A stretch of 64,000 bases of DNA from Glycine soja (GCF_004193775.1 NC_041008.1:17627731-17691730); one strand, 5' to 3'; positions 23,225 to 34,100 are shown, numbered from the stretch's first letter. Program-made: numbers and translations. Notes: a model not told the origin generated them from the letters alone.

Positions 23225-23647
23225 CAAAAAGAATTCGCCAAGGACTAACCGCCTGAATTCTTTTTGTGTCTCTCTTCTCTCTTTTCCAAAAGAACGAAGG
23301 ACTAACCGCCTGAATTCTCTTGTGTCTCCCTTCTCCCTCATCAAAGAATTCAAAATGACACAGTCTGAGAATTCTTTTAATTCTTCCCTTTCCCTAATAC
23401 AAAAGTGTTCAAAGGACTAACCGCCTGAGAATTCTTTTGTATCCCCATTCACAAAGTATCAAAGGTTTAACAGCCTGAGATCTTTGTCTCAACACATTGG
23501 AGGGTACATCCTTTGTGGTACAAGTAGAGGGTACATCTACTTAGGTTTGACTGAGAACAAGAGAGGGTACATCTCTTGTGGATCAATTCTAGTGGAGGGT
23601 ACATCCACTAGGGTTTCAAAGAGAACAAGGGAGGGTACATCCCTTGT
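23225..23647 (+). repeat. Array of about ten RNA-type hairpins in the LTR leader
   Basis: Series A has five hairpins around a loop like AAGGACTAACCGCCTGA: 23225-23266 (perfect 12-bp stem CAAAAAGAATTC), 23286-23322, 23343-23379, 23397-23442 and 23451-23487. Series B has five hairpins around the loop AGGGTACAT: 23493-23517 (weak stem), 23522-23542 (AAGTAG/CTACTT), 23557-23579 (ACAAGAG/CTCTTGT), 23589-23611 (CTAGTGG/CCACTAG) and 23625-23647 (ACAAGGG/CCCTTGT). Stems differ from one hairpin to the next yet pair; loops barely change. All lie downstream of the TATA box, so they would be in the transcript leader. Confidence 0.85.
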
Positions 23648-23971
23648 GGATCTTTGCTGGTAAAAGGATTTTTACAAGGTTGAAAGAAATCTCAAGGACC
23701 GCACGTCGCTTGGGGACTGGATGTAGGCACGGGTTGTTGCCGAACCAGTATAAAAACTCTTGTGTGTTTTTTTCCTTCTTCCCTACTCTTTTACTTTCCG
23801 CTATGCATTTAATTTCCGCTTTTACTTTCTGTTAAGTTTCTCTTCTACTCTTTATTCTCTTAACAATTTAGTAAAAGCCTTAAAAGAATAATTTTTTAAT
23901 TAGTAAAGGTTTAGGAATAATTAATTCAACCCCCCCTTCTTAATTATTCTGAGGCCACTCGATCCAACAAG

Positions 23972-23983
23972 TGGTATCAGAGC
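23972..23983 (+). other. Primer-binding site (tRNA-Met)
   Basis: TGGTATCAGAGC, two bases after the 5' LTR, is the standard initiator tRNA-Met primer site of plant copia elements. Confidence 0.9.
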
Positions 23984-23997
23984 AGGTTTCTTCTAGA

Positions 23998-25089
23998 ATG
24001 GCCTCCTCAAATCCCTTGTTTCCTGAAGGAAATTCCATTCACAAACCACCCATTTTCAATGGTGAAGGTTACCATTATTGGAAAACCCGCATGCATATAT
24101 TCATTGAAGCCATAGATCTAAATATATGGGAAGCAATAGAATTAGGACCACATATACCCACTATAGTAGATGTAAGCACAAACACTACAACCCAAAAACC
24201 TAGAGATCAATGGACAAAAGAAGATAGAAGAAAAATCCAGTATGATCTCAAAGCCAAAAATATCATCACTTCAGCCCTAGGGATAGATGAGTACTTTAGA
24301 GTGTCAAATTGTACTAATGCCAAGGATATGTGGGATACTCTCCAGTTAACCCATGAAGGAACCACAGATGTAAAAGGGTCTAGAATAAATACCCTTACCC
24401 ATGAATATGAGTTATTTAGGATGAACCCAAATGAAAATATCCATAGTTTGCAAAAGAGATTTACACATATAATAAACCATCTTGCATCTTTAGGAAAAGT
24501 CTTTCCCAATGAAGATTTAATTAATAAAATCTTAAGATGTTTAAGTAGGGAATGGCAGCCAAAGGTAACTGCTATTTCTGAAAGCAAAGATCTATCTTCC
24601 ATGTCTCTTGCCACTTTATTTGGTAAATTGCAGGAACACGAGATGGAACTTCAACGCCTCAATCAGAATGAAGAAAATGACAAAAAGAAGAGAAGCATAG
24701 CCCTTAAAGCCTCATCTTCAATACAAGAAGAAAACGAAGAAGAAGATTCAGATGATGAAGAAGATTTTTCTTTCTTTGTTAAGAAATTTCAGAAATTCAT
24801 CAAGAAAAGAAGAATTGACAGGCGTCAGAATTTTAATAATGGAAGAAAATCACAAGATGATTCTCAAGTCCTTATGTGCTACAAATGCAATCAAATTGGT
24901 CACATCAAGGCCAACTGTCCGTCAAATGAAGAATGGTCGGAGAAAAGTGAAAAGAAAAGCTTTGACGAAAGAAGAACTAAGAAAGCATACATTGCATGGG
25001 ATGACAATGATTCATCCGATGGTTCAGAAAAGGAGATTAATCTTCTAACCAAAGATTATGAAAGTGACGAGAACATCTCTCAAGGATGA
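23998..25089 (+). CDS. Copia-type gag polyprotein with CCHC zinc knuckle
   Basis: An uninterrupted 363-residue frame. I chose ATG 23998 because the frame upstream runs through the primer site. The N-terminal part (PPIFNGEGYHYWKTRMHIF) and the middle (DMWDTLQLTHEGTTDVKGSR, YELFRMNPNENIHSLQKRF) are typical of the UBN2/copia gag domain. A Glu/Asp-rich stretch at about 250-265 precedes a zinc knuckle CYKCNQIGHIKANC (C-X2-C-X4-H-X4-C, residues about 294-307). A Lys/Glu/Asp-rich tail follows. It forms the virus-like particle that packages element RNA. The stop at 25087-25089 is not followed by pol, unlike autonomous relatives. Confidence 0.9.
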   Translation: MASSNPLFPEGNSIHKPPIFNGEGYHYWKTRMHIFIEAIDLNIWEAIELGPHIPTIVDVSTNTTTQKPRDQWTKEDRRKIQYDLKAKNIITSALGIDEYFRVSNCTNAKDMWDTLQLTHEGTTDVKGSRINTLTHEYELFRMNPNENIHSLQKRFTHIINHLASLGKVFPNEDLINKILRCLSREWQPKVTAISESKDLSSMSLATLFGKLQEHEMELQRLNQNEENDKKKRSIALKASSSIQEENEEEDSDDEEDFSFFVKKFQKFIKKRRIDRRQNFNNGRKSQDDSQVLMCYKCNQIGHIKANCPSNEEWSEKSEKKSFDERRTKKAYIAWDDNDSSDGSEKEINLLTKDYESDENISQG

Positions 25090-25557
25090 AAAACAAGGAG
25101 AAAAAGAATGATCATCATCTTTGAAGATCTAGACACTTCAATCCTGAAAAAGGTAATATCAAAACCATTATCTTATTAAAATTTCTCTTAAAGTTGAAAT
25201 TTTTATTCAAACAATTTGATTATGATGACTAACAATTCTTTATTTGTTTGTCTTTTGATTTTTTGAAATCATGAGTATATTTGCTTGATTGATTTCATCC
25301 TATTTGCATGAAATATTCATTCATTTATTTAAGTAAAATCAATATTCTTCATACTTGTGTTTTGATTGTTTTTTGTTTTTGATAAAATTGATTATCTTCA
25401 TGTTTTAAATATTTTTGCATGACATGATATGTAAATTACATGATTGAAAATTATTCATAAAGTATTTTCAAATATAGTATTTTCAAATATAGTTTTCAAA
25501 ACTTCTTCTCTCCTAGAAAGCCTTCTGTTTTTGTTTTCTGGCTAAAATAACCACTGG

Positions 25558-25655
25558 TAATCGATTACCATAATAGTGTAATCGATTACAAGTAGTTATT
25601 TCTGGCAAAGTTGCTCTCTGGTAATCGATTACCATATTTGTGTAATCGATTACGA
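25558..25655. repeat. Internal GTAATCGATTAC palindrome pairs
   Basis: Four copies (about 25558, 25579, 25620 and 25642), in two pairs, lie between gag and the second frame. They are the same 12-mer as in the LTR U3. Confidence 0.85.
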
Positions 25656-25855
25656 CGTGTCCCTGCACCTATATATTCAAATTTCAAATTATAAAACCTG
25701 CAACCTTTCACTCTCTCGAAAACCCTCGCCCCCAATTTTTCTTCCAGCCATATCTCACTCAATTCTTGTCCAAATCAGTCCCCGCAAAGCCCAAACTTCA
25801 TCTTTTTTCAATCTCTTTCATTTGAACCGATTAAAATACTGAAAAAACTCTTCAA

Positions 25856-26962
25856 ATGGCGGAACCATCTAAAAAGCGAAAAGGAACTTCGAGTCGGAGT
25901 CAGCGGCATTCCGGGTCACAGGAAGCCCCAATTCCTCCCTCCATTCCCTCTGGATCATTATTCTCATCAGAGGAACAACGTATACAGTACACAAACCTCT
26001 TTTCGTCTCGTTTCATTATAGACCCAAAATTCATAGATATGGAGTTCTTCTGAAATGAGAATTTTGAATGCTTACAAGCATTTGAAAACTTCAATCTTAT
26101 TCCATTCATGTATCTGAAATTACCTGTCTATTCTGAATTAGTCAAAGCTTTCTATTCTATTTTAGAAATTCATGAAGGTATTCTAATGTCTGAAATCTAT
26201 GGGATTAAGATGGTCATTGACCAATCCCTATTTTATGATTTAACAAAATTGCCTAGTGAAGGTGTACCTTTTGAGGGTGCACTGATTGATGAATGGAAAT
26301 TCAATTTCTCTATGCATGATGCTCGCCGGTTGGTTTGCACCAACCAAGCGGATATGACCGGAAGGCTTCTTGCCGGTTCATTGGCTTTCGAAAGCCGCAT
26401 CCTCCATTACCTTATCGTTCGCATCTTACTCCCTAGATCTTTAAACCTTGCTCAGGTTTCTGAAGAAGATCTCATTGTCATGTGGGCCTTTCATAAAGGT
26501 TTACAAATTGATTGGGCACACCTTGTTAGATATCGCATGCATAAGGCATTGTGATTGAATGCCTCATTGCTTTATCCTCATCTTGTTACCTTTTTCCTTC
26601 AACACTTCAACATCCCTCTTGATTCTGAACCTTATGCTCCAATCAAGAGATCATTCCTTATAGGCACTTCAGTCATAGCATCCTTTGGTTATATAAAGGA
26701 GCATGATGGCTCTTGGGTTAAGAAGGGTGCTAGAAATTTTGGTGAAGAAGGAAATGAAGAAGAAGATTCATCTCTTCTTTCAAAGATTATGGAAAGGTTT
26801 GATGGTCTTCAAACCTTTATTGGTGAAAGGTTTGATACTTTGGAATTGCAAGTGGATATGCGCTTCAATGAAATGGAGTCAAGAATGACAAAGGTTGAAG
26901 AAGATGTATCTTACATTTGTTCAAGCTTCGATCTTCCACCACCGCTGCCACCATCATCTTAG
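25856..26962 (+). pseudogene. Second retrotransposon frame, 'putative plant transposon protein' type, with two TGA stops
   Basis: One reading frame of 368 codons broken only by TGA at 26051-26053 and 26552-26554, with no frame change. It begins MAEPSKKRKGTSSRSQ (basic, nuclear-signal-like). A globular region follows (EGILMSEIYGIKMVID, SMHDARRLVCTNQADMTGRL, VSEEDLIVMWAFHKGLQIDW) resembling the conserved protein that annotators call putative plant transposon protein. The C-terminal part (SLLSKIMERFDGLQTFIGER) is predicted coiled coil by its heptad pattern, then a Pro-rich end. Its place after gag is that of the env-like frame of SIRE-type elements, but I see no membrane segment. Function unknown. 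Confidence 0.7.
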
Positions 26963-27408
26963 ACTTATATTTTAATATTAGTACTTTGATTTTCAGCCTT
27001 GTATTTTGGCTATATTAGTATGGTATTTGAACAATTTACTATTTCCTTATTTGCATGGTATGTTTGGACCAATATTAAGTATGTTATTTGACTATGTGGA
27101 GTTTATAATTAATCTATGCATGGTTGTTTTCTTCATGGTTTTATGGTTCTTGCTTCTTGCTTCATGATTTGGTTGATATTTTTTATGAACATTGTATGGA
27201 TGTTTAAATTAAATTTGTTTGATACGCACTTTGGCTTTTTGTTGATTCCAAAGGGGGAGAGAAATGGGATTAAATCAAGAATTCACATGAGTAATCAACT
27301 TATTTTTAAGATAAGCATAAATTCAAAAACAAAGGGGGAGAATTTATGAGAGTGATCGACTAGGAAAAAGTGTGTGTGTGTTTCTTGATTTCAGAAGTTG
27401 TCATCGTC
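26963..27408 (+). other. 3' internal non-coding region of the copia-type element
   Basis: T-rich sequence with repeated AAAGGGGGAGA-like purine runs (27252-27258, 27332-27340). No gene seen. Confidence 0.6.
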
Positions 27409-27420
27409 AAAAAGGGGGAG
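27409..27420 (+). other. Polypurine tract
   Basis: AAAAAGGGGGAG immediately before the 3' LTR; primes plus-strand synthesis. Confidence 0.8.
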
Positions 27421-27422
27421 AT

Positions 27423-29037
27423 TGTAGAAGCAAAGATTCATGGTGAATCAAAGGTGATTCAAAGGTGTTTTGATGATAACAATGATGATGACAAAGGTGA
27501 TGACAAAAAGTTCAAAGATCAATCAAAGAACAACTCAAGAGAATCAAGAACAATTCAAGAGTTCAAGAATCAAGAAGAATTCAAGACTCAAGAAGAAAGC
27601 CTAGAATCAAGAATCAAGATTCAAGGTTCAAGATCTCAAGAATCAAGATAAAGATTCAAGAATGAAGAAAAGACTCAATCAAGATAAGTATTAAAAAGTT
27701 TTTTCAAAACTTTGAATAGCACATGATTTTTTGACAAAACCTTTACCAAAGATTTTTTACTCTCTGGTAATCGATTACCATATTGTTGTAATCGATTACT
27801 CGTAGCAAAATGAGTTTGAAAAAGTTTTCAAACTGAATTTACAGCGTTCCAATTATTTTCAAAAAGCTGTAATCGATTACAATGTTTTGGTAATCAATTA
27901 CCAGTGCCCTTGAATGTTGAAATTCAAATTCAAATGTGAAGAGTCACATCCTTTCACTTAAAAGCCTTGTGTAATCGATTACACTAATTTGGTAATCGAT
28001 TACTAGTGACTATTTCTGATAAATCAAAAGATGTAACTCTTCAAAAAGGTTTTTGACTTTTTCAAATTGGTTTTAAGTTTTTCTAAAAGTTATAACTCTT
28101 CTAAATGATCTTCTTGACCAGACATGAAGAGTCTATAAAAGCAAGGCTTTGTTTTGCATTTCAATCAATCTTGAATACTTTTCCAATCATTTCATAACAA
28201 TCCTTTACAAGCCTTGAATCTCTTTGAACTTCTTCTTCTTCTTTGTACCAAAAGCTTTCTGAAGTTTTCTGGTTTTCTAAACCTTGAAAACTTGTGCTAT
28301 TCATCTTTTCATTCTCTTCTCCCTTTGCCAAAAAGAATTCGCCAAGGACTAACCGCCTGAATTCTTTTTGTGTCTCTCTTCTCTCTTTTCCAAAAGAACG
28401 AAGGACTAACCGCCTGAATTCTCTTGTATCTCCCTTCTCCCTTGTAAAAAAATTCAAAATGACACAGTCTGAGAATTCTTTTAATTCTTCCCTTTCCCTA
28501 ATACAAAAGTGTTCAAAGGACTAACCGCCTGAGAATTCTTTTGTATCCCCATTCACAAAGTATCAAAGGTTTAACAGCTTGAGATCTTTGTCTCAACACA
28601 TTGGAGGGTACATCCTTTGTGGTACAAGTAGAGGGTACATCTACTTGGGTTTGACTGAGAACAAGAGAGGGTACATCTTTTGTGGATCAGTTCTAGTGGA
28701 GGATACATCCCTTGTGGATCTTTGCTTGTAAAAGGATTTTTACAAGGTTGAAAGAAATCTTAAGGACCGTAGGTCGCTTGGGGACTGGATGTAGGCACGG
28801 GTTGTTGCCGAACCAGTATAAAAACTCTTGTGTGTTTTTTTCCTTCTTCCCTACTCTTTTACTTTCCGCTGTGCATTTAATTTCCTCTTTTACTTTCTGT
28901 TAAGTTTCTCTTCTACTCCTTATTCTCTTAACAATTTAGTAAAAGCCTTAAAAGAGTAATTTTTTAATTAGTAAAGGTTTAGAAATAATTAATTCAACCC
29001 CGCCTTCTTAATTATTCTGAGGCCACTCGATCCAACA
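27423..29037 (+). repeat. 3' LTR of the copia-type element
   Basis: 1615 bp, nearly identical by eye to the 5' LTR. It lacks about 45 bp between hairpins B4 and B5 of the leader array but has an extra 15-bp stretch near 27575. Confidence 0.9.
28329..28746 (+). repeat. Hairpin array in the 3' LTR, one unit lost by fusion
   Basis: Same order as 23225-23647. At 28694-28717 the left stem of B4 (CTAGTGG) is joined through the shared loop to the right stem of B5 (CCCTTGT), so that hairpin can no longer pair. A further hairpin CTTGTAAAA/TTTTACAAG follows at 28725-28746. Confidence 0.8.
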
Positions 29038-29130
29038 TTTTCAAGGTTGTTAAGCTTGTTCATTTCAACCGGCATGCTTCTGCTTAGCTTATTTGAGAAC
29101 AAACGAAGTCGGATGAGCTTTCTCAAGTTA
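29038..29130 (-). pseudogene. RLK copy 1, part 2: LRR fragment between two transposons
   Basis: 93 bp between the copia element and the CACTA element. The minus strand reads LRKLIRLRLFSNKLSRSMPV and EMNKLNNLEN, an LRR unit. It continues in frame into 37611 on one side and 22337 on the other once the insertions and one target copy each are set aside. Confidence 0.85.
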
Positions 29131-29455
29131 CACTACTAAAAAAAGATTTTTTAACATCGTTAGATTTAAGTCGGTTTTTAAAAACCAAGGTAGACAAATG
29201 AACGGTGGTATTTTTGAAATTAAATTCAACGTTTTAAAAGCGGTTAGGTAGAAACCATAGTTGATAAAAAGTATATGCGATTACAAGGTCATTTTTTTAC
29301 TAGTGACCGTCTTTGATTTCAAATTAAATAATAAATTAAATTTTTAATTTTTGGCCTTCCTCCGTCCATTGCGCTTCTTAGGGAAAACCAAAAGTCCCAA
29401 ACCCTCCGTCCTTCTAACCTCCGTCCATAGCTCTTCACTCTCACTCCAACCCTCC

Positions 29456-29845
29456 ATGGAAGACCCCTCAGATTCCCCACCACCACCACCATCACAAACA
29501 CCCCTAAACTAAGCGCCACCTCAATGTCTTACACCAAATCCACCACCAAACCCTAATTTACTTCTCTCTTCTTCACCCCATGCACCACCACCCCACCAAC
29601 CTACTACATCCTTATAGACATCCCTCACCGCCCTCCCCTTTCAAATCCTGGTCGCGGTGGGCCCCAGCGGCGCCAGAAAATCCACCCTCCTCGACATCCT
29701 CTCCGCCTGCACCTTCCCCTCCCACGACACTCTCCTCCTCAACTCCACTCCTCTTGTCCCCTCCACCTTCCGCAAACTCTCCTCCCTCCAACACGACCAC
29801 TGCCTCCCTCTCCTCACCGTCTCTGGAACCTTCCTCTTCATCGTG
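29456..29845 (+). pseudogene. Captured fragment: ABCG half-transporter N-terminus (ABCG4/8-like)
   Basis: Starts at an ATG (MEDPSDSPPPP), has a frame change near 29510 and a stop after STTKP, then the nucleotide-binding domain: VGPSGARKSTLLDIL, in which the Walker A glycine before Lys is Arg. LNSTPLVPSTFRKLSS and HDHCLPLLTVSGTFLF (Q-loop region) follow. The similarity ends near 29845 without signature or Walker B motifs. Its unusual C-richness (third-position C) marks it as foreign to the AT-rich surroundings. The original protein is a plasma-membrane exporter; this fragment cannot bind ATP normally. Confidence 0.8.
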
Positions 29846-30314
29846 GTCTTTTATAAATAGTGTAACACACAGTAGGGGACAGAACACATATCCACTTGAA
29901 AGGGTTAGGTTTCGGGAGAAAAAGCAATCCACTCAAAGGTAACTCTTCTCTTCTTTCCGTTCCCCTTTCGATTTCGCTTCCTTTTCAATTCGATTTGTAT
30001 TTGCAATTTTGAGTTTTTGATTTTCCAGTTTCAATAAAGGAGCGTTTTAATAAAGTAGATATGGAAGGTAATTCCCCCTTTCTTTTTGAGATCCGATAAG
30101 AAATTTCCGTAATCAATTTGTGAGGAACTAATTGTCAGGTTTCCTTGGCATATAAGCAATGACTTTAACCTTAGTTGATTTATATTAACATTAATTTTTT
30201 GATTGATTGATCGTATAATTCTTTCACACATTGAATAGAAATTAAAATCCAAATTGAATTAATTTCAGTTCATCCTAATCAAATTGTTTTGTTATTTAAT
30301 TATTGAATGAATAG
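29846..30314 (+). other. CACTA internal sequence of unknown source
   Basis: Contains GAAAAAGCAATCC and a CT-rich stretch, then ATGGAAGG near 30060 beside a GGTAA donor-like site. It could be a 5' untranslated exon of a captured gene, but nothing is recognisable. Confidence 0.3.
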
Positions 30315-30530
30315 AAGCAGGCAGATGTAAACTCACTGCTTTTGTTGCTGGGGTTACTGTTCCATTTGCTTCCATTGCTATTCAAGTACACCTTAGGAGG
30401 AGGCAATCATTCTATAGTCACTAGCACTCTTCAGTTGTTAAGAGCAAGCAACGTTGTTATGCTTCTAGCATACTTTGCTTACATCTTCTTCCAATTGAAA
30501 ACCCATCGAAAATTGTTTGATGCACTAGAG
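30315..30530 (+). pseudogene. Captured fragment: vacuolar cation/proton exchanger (CAX) exon
   Basis: The frame [20 protein letters not shown] continues to [20 protein letters not shown] and [18 protein letters not shown]. It matches the CAX-family region with the conserved SRAS-type motif and the transmembrane helix before the central loop. It ends at a GT donor at 30531. The intact protein exchanges Ca2+ or other cations for protons at the tonoplast. Only one exon-sized piece is present. Confidence 0.8.
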
Positions 30531-30898
30531 GTGATGATGATTATTGATAATTTGGCATTTACTGTTTAGGCATAATTTATTTATGTTTCATTTTTACTGC
30601 ATATAATTATTACATCATATTTGTAGATTAGAGAAGTAATTTATTGTCACAATGTCAACATTTAACTTTCCAATTAATAGTTATGAAGCTATATTTTAAT
30701 ACTTTACCTTTTGAAATGCAATTGTCACTTTAGAGAAGTCAAATTTTAGAATTAGTTACCTGAATCCATGCACAATCTTCCTCTCATAGGGATTTCTTGC
30801 ACACTTCATGAATATATTGTGTCAATTGGAATGTTATAAAAAAATTTGAATGTTTTATCAGTTTACTAAGTTTTGAAATGATTAATGGTTTGTGGCAG

Positions 30899-31037
30899 AT
30901 GTTCATTGAGGAAGTCATTGAACTTGTGGAACTGAACCCACTAAAGCATGAAATTGTTGGATTGCCAGGTGTTAACGGACTATCGACAGAGCAACGCAAA
31001 AGGTTGACTATTTCTGTTGAGCTAGTGGCTAATCCTT
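30899..31037 (+). pseudogene. Captured fragment: full-size ABCG (PDR-type) transporter exon, 5' part
   Basis: Preceded by an AG acceptor (GTGGCAG). Reads [20 protein letters not shown], then [20 protein letters not shown], containing the ABC signature region in the LSTEQRKR form characteristic of the second nucleotide-binding domain of PDR transporters. The LINE interrupts the exon at its last codons. It resumes at 34228. Confidence 0.85.
31023..31037 (+). repeat. LINE target-site duplication, left copy
   Basis: TAGTGGCTAATCCTT, identical to 34213-34227. Confidence 0.95.
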
Positions 31038-31132
31038 AATCCTGCCTAGGTTAGCTTTGCTATTCTTAGCCGGTCCCAAGCCCGGATAAAAGGAGAGGGT
31101 TGTGTTAGGCTTTCGACAGCCAACGTAAAACT

Positions 31133-34100
31133 TTGTCGAATCTCTATGACATGGATCAATTACGTAATAATGTGAATGCTAGGTCGTTGCCCGGAAGCAA
31201 CGCGCTGTATGGCTCGAGTACAGTGTCAAAAGAGCAAGGGCCGCTGCATCGCCGCCCGGATGTAGTGAAAAGTAAGCAAGGGTTCCCACATTTTCGTGAA
31301 CGGGTGTGGGTAAAGAAGCTAGTTCATGACAGGAGGATTCGCTTTGGTACATGGAATATAGGCACACTTACTGGAAAATCTATGGAAATAGTGGATGTTA
31401 TGGTGAGGAGGAAGATCAATTTTATGTGCCTACAAGAAACTAAGTGGACAGGTGAAAAAGCGAAAGAATTAGACAACTCGGGATTTAAGCTGTGGTATAC
31501 GGGAAAAATCAGATCAAGAAATGGGGTAGGGATTATTGTGGACAAGGAGTGGAAGAAGGATGTCGTAGATGTAAGAAGAGTAGGAGATCGTATCATAGCC
31601 TTAAAATTGGTAGTGGGACAGGACACCTTTAATGTTATTAGTGGGTACGCACCTCAGGTTGGGTTAGCAGAACACTTTAAGGTAAAATTTTGGGAGGATC
31701 TAGAAGGGGTACTTCAGGATATACCCCAAGGAGAGAAAGTTTTCCTAGGAGGGGATCTCAATGGACATGTAGGTAGCGTGGATAGAGGTTTTGAGGGGGT
31801 GCATGGGGGTTTTGGCCTAGGGGAGATGAATGGGGAGGGTAAATCCATCTTGGAGTTTTCGGAGGCTTTGGATCTTTCTATAGCCAATACATGGTTTAAG
31901 AAAAGAGAGGAACATCTTATCACTTACAAAAGTGGGGGGACATGTTCTCAGATAGATTTCTTCCTTATCAGGAAGTCTGATAGGAAGTATTGCTTGAACT
32001 GTAAAGTTATCCCGGGAGAGAGCTTGACTACCCAACATAGAGTTTTGGTTATGGATGTAAGAATTAGAGATAGGGCAAAGAGAAGAAGTCCTATGGCAGC
32101 ACCAAGGATCAAATGGTGGCACTTGAAGGGTGAGAAACAAGGAATCTTCCAACAAAAGATATGGGAGGGATGGGGTGGACAATCACAAGGAAGTGCAAAT
32201 GATATGTGGAACAAGACGTCCCAAGAGATTATTAAAGTGGCTAAAGAGACGTTGGGTGAATCTAGAGGTTTTGGACCTAGGGGTAAAGAATCGTGGTGGT
32301 GGAATGAAAGTGTTCAGAGCAAAGTTAGAGTAAAAAAGGAGTGTTTCAAGGAGTGGTCTAGGTGTAGAAATTCTGAAACTTGGGATAAGTATAAGATAGC
32401 TAGAAATGAAACCAAAAAGGCGGTGAGTGAGGCAAGAGCCCAAGCTTTTGACGGACTATACCAAGCTCTAGGAACCAGGGACGGAGAAAGATCTATATAT
32501 AGGCTTACTAAGGGTAGAGAGAGGAAGACTAGAGATTTGGATCACGTAAAGTGTGTTAAGGATGAAGAAGGCAAAGTCTTAGTGCATGAAAAAGATATCA
32601 AGGAAAGGTGGAAGGTGTATTTCCACAACTTATTTAATGATGGATATGGATATGACTCTAGCAGTCTAGACACAAGAGAAGAGGACCGGAACTATAAGTA
32701 TTATCGTCGGATTCAGAAACAGGAAGTAAAGGAAGCGTTGAAAAGAATGAGTAACGGTAAGGCGGTGGGGCCAGACAACATACCTATTGAAGTGTGGAAA
32801 ACTCTTGGAGATAGAGGTCTTGAGTGGCTCACCAAACTCTTTAATGAAATTATGAGGTCAAAACGCATGCCGGAGGAATGGAGGAGAAACACGTTAGTGC
32901 CAATCTATAAGAACAAGGGGGATATACAAAATTGTGCAAATTATAGGGGAATCAAGCTCATGAGTCATACCATGAAATTATGGGAAAGAGTGATCGAACG
33001 GAGATTAAGAAAGGAGACTCAAGTTACTGAGAATCAATTTGGTTTCATGCCGGGAAGGTCGACCATGGAAGCGATTTATTTATTACGGCGGGTGATGGAG
33101 CAATATCGCATGGACCAACAAGACTTGCACTTGATTTTTATTGACTTGGAGAAAGCGTATGATAGAGTGCCTAGAGAGATTTTGTGGAAAGCTCTAGAGA
33201 AGAAAAGGGTTAGGGTTGCATATATTCAAGCTATCCAAGATATGTATGATAGGGTATCGACTAGTGTTAGGACACAGGGTGGAGAGTCAGACGATTTTCC
33301 CATCACAATTGGTTTGCATCAAGGGTCAACCCTTAGCCCCTACCTTTTTACCTTAATTCTGGATGTCCTCACGGAACAAATCCAAGAGATAGCGCCGAGA
33401 TGCATGCTTTTTGCAGATGACATAGTCCTCCTTGGAGAGTCGAGGGAGGAGTTGAATGAGAGGTTGAAAACTTGGAGACGAGCTCTAGAAACACATGGCT
33501 TTCGCCTAAGCAGAAGCAAATCAGAGTATATTGAATGTAAGTTCAACAAAAGTAGGAGGGTATCTAACTCAGAGGTGAAAATAGGAGACCATATTATCCC
33601 TCAAGTCACACGGTTTAAATATCTTGGTCTGTAATACAAGATGATGGAGAAATTGAAGGGGATGTGAATCATCGCATTCAAGCAGGATGGATGAAATGGA
33701 GAAAAGCATCGGGGGTGTTATGTGATGCAAAGGTACCGATCAAGCTAAAGGGAAAGTTTTATCGGACTGCGGTAAGACCGGCGATTTTGTACGGAACAGA
33801 ATGTTGGGCGGTCAAGAGCCAACATGAGACTAAAGTAGGTGTAGCGGAGATGAGGATGTTGCGGTGGATGTGTGGTAAGACTCGACAGGATAAAATTAGA
33901 AACGGAGCTATTAGAGAGAGGGTTGGAGTAGCGCCTATTGTAGAGAAGATGGTGGAAAATAGACTTAGGTGGTTTGGGCATGTAGAGAGAAGACCGGTAG
34001 ACTCTGTAGTGAGGAGAGTAGACCAGATGGAGAGAAGGCAAACAATTCGAGGCAGAGGAAGACCCAAAAAGACTATAAGAGAGGTTATCAAGAAGGATCT

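Larger units (their letters stand above)
22338..23969 (+). repeat. 5' LTR of the copia-type element
   Basis: 1632 bp, TG...CA. The upstream part has paired GTAATCGATTAC palindromes. A TATAAAAG box is at 23030-23037. The transcribed part carries the hairpin array. Confidence 0.9.
22338..29037 (+). mobile_element. Copia-type LTR retrotransposon without pol, inserted in RLK copy 1
   Basis: Two similar LTRs (22338-23969 and 27423-29037) both start TGTAGAAGC and end GATCCAACA. Flanks are TTTTC on both sides (22333-22337, 29038-29042). The order is LTR, tRNA-Met primer site, gag with zinc knuckle, a second open frame of unknown role, purine tract, LTR. No protease, integrase, reverse transcriptase or RNase H motifs occur between gag and the second frame, so it is non-autonomous. 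Confidence 0.9.

Noticed and set aside
22338..29037. Hairpins and repeats in the copia LTR as a CRISPR array
   Set aside because: Plant nuclear DNA, unequal spacing, and the repeats have complementary variable stems and not constant repeats with variable spacers.
29580..29942. Pro/Ser-rich 120-codon frame over the ABCG fragment
   Set aside because: Another frame of the same bases gives the Walker A region of an ABC transporter; this one is low-complexity.
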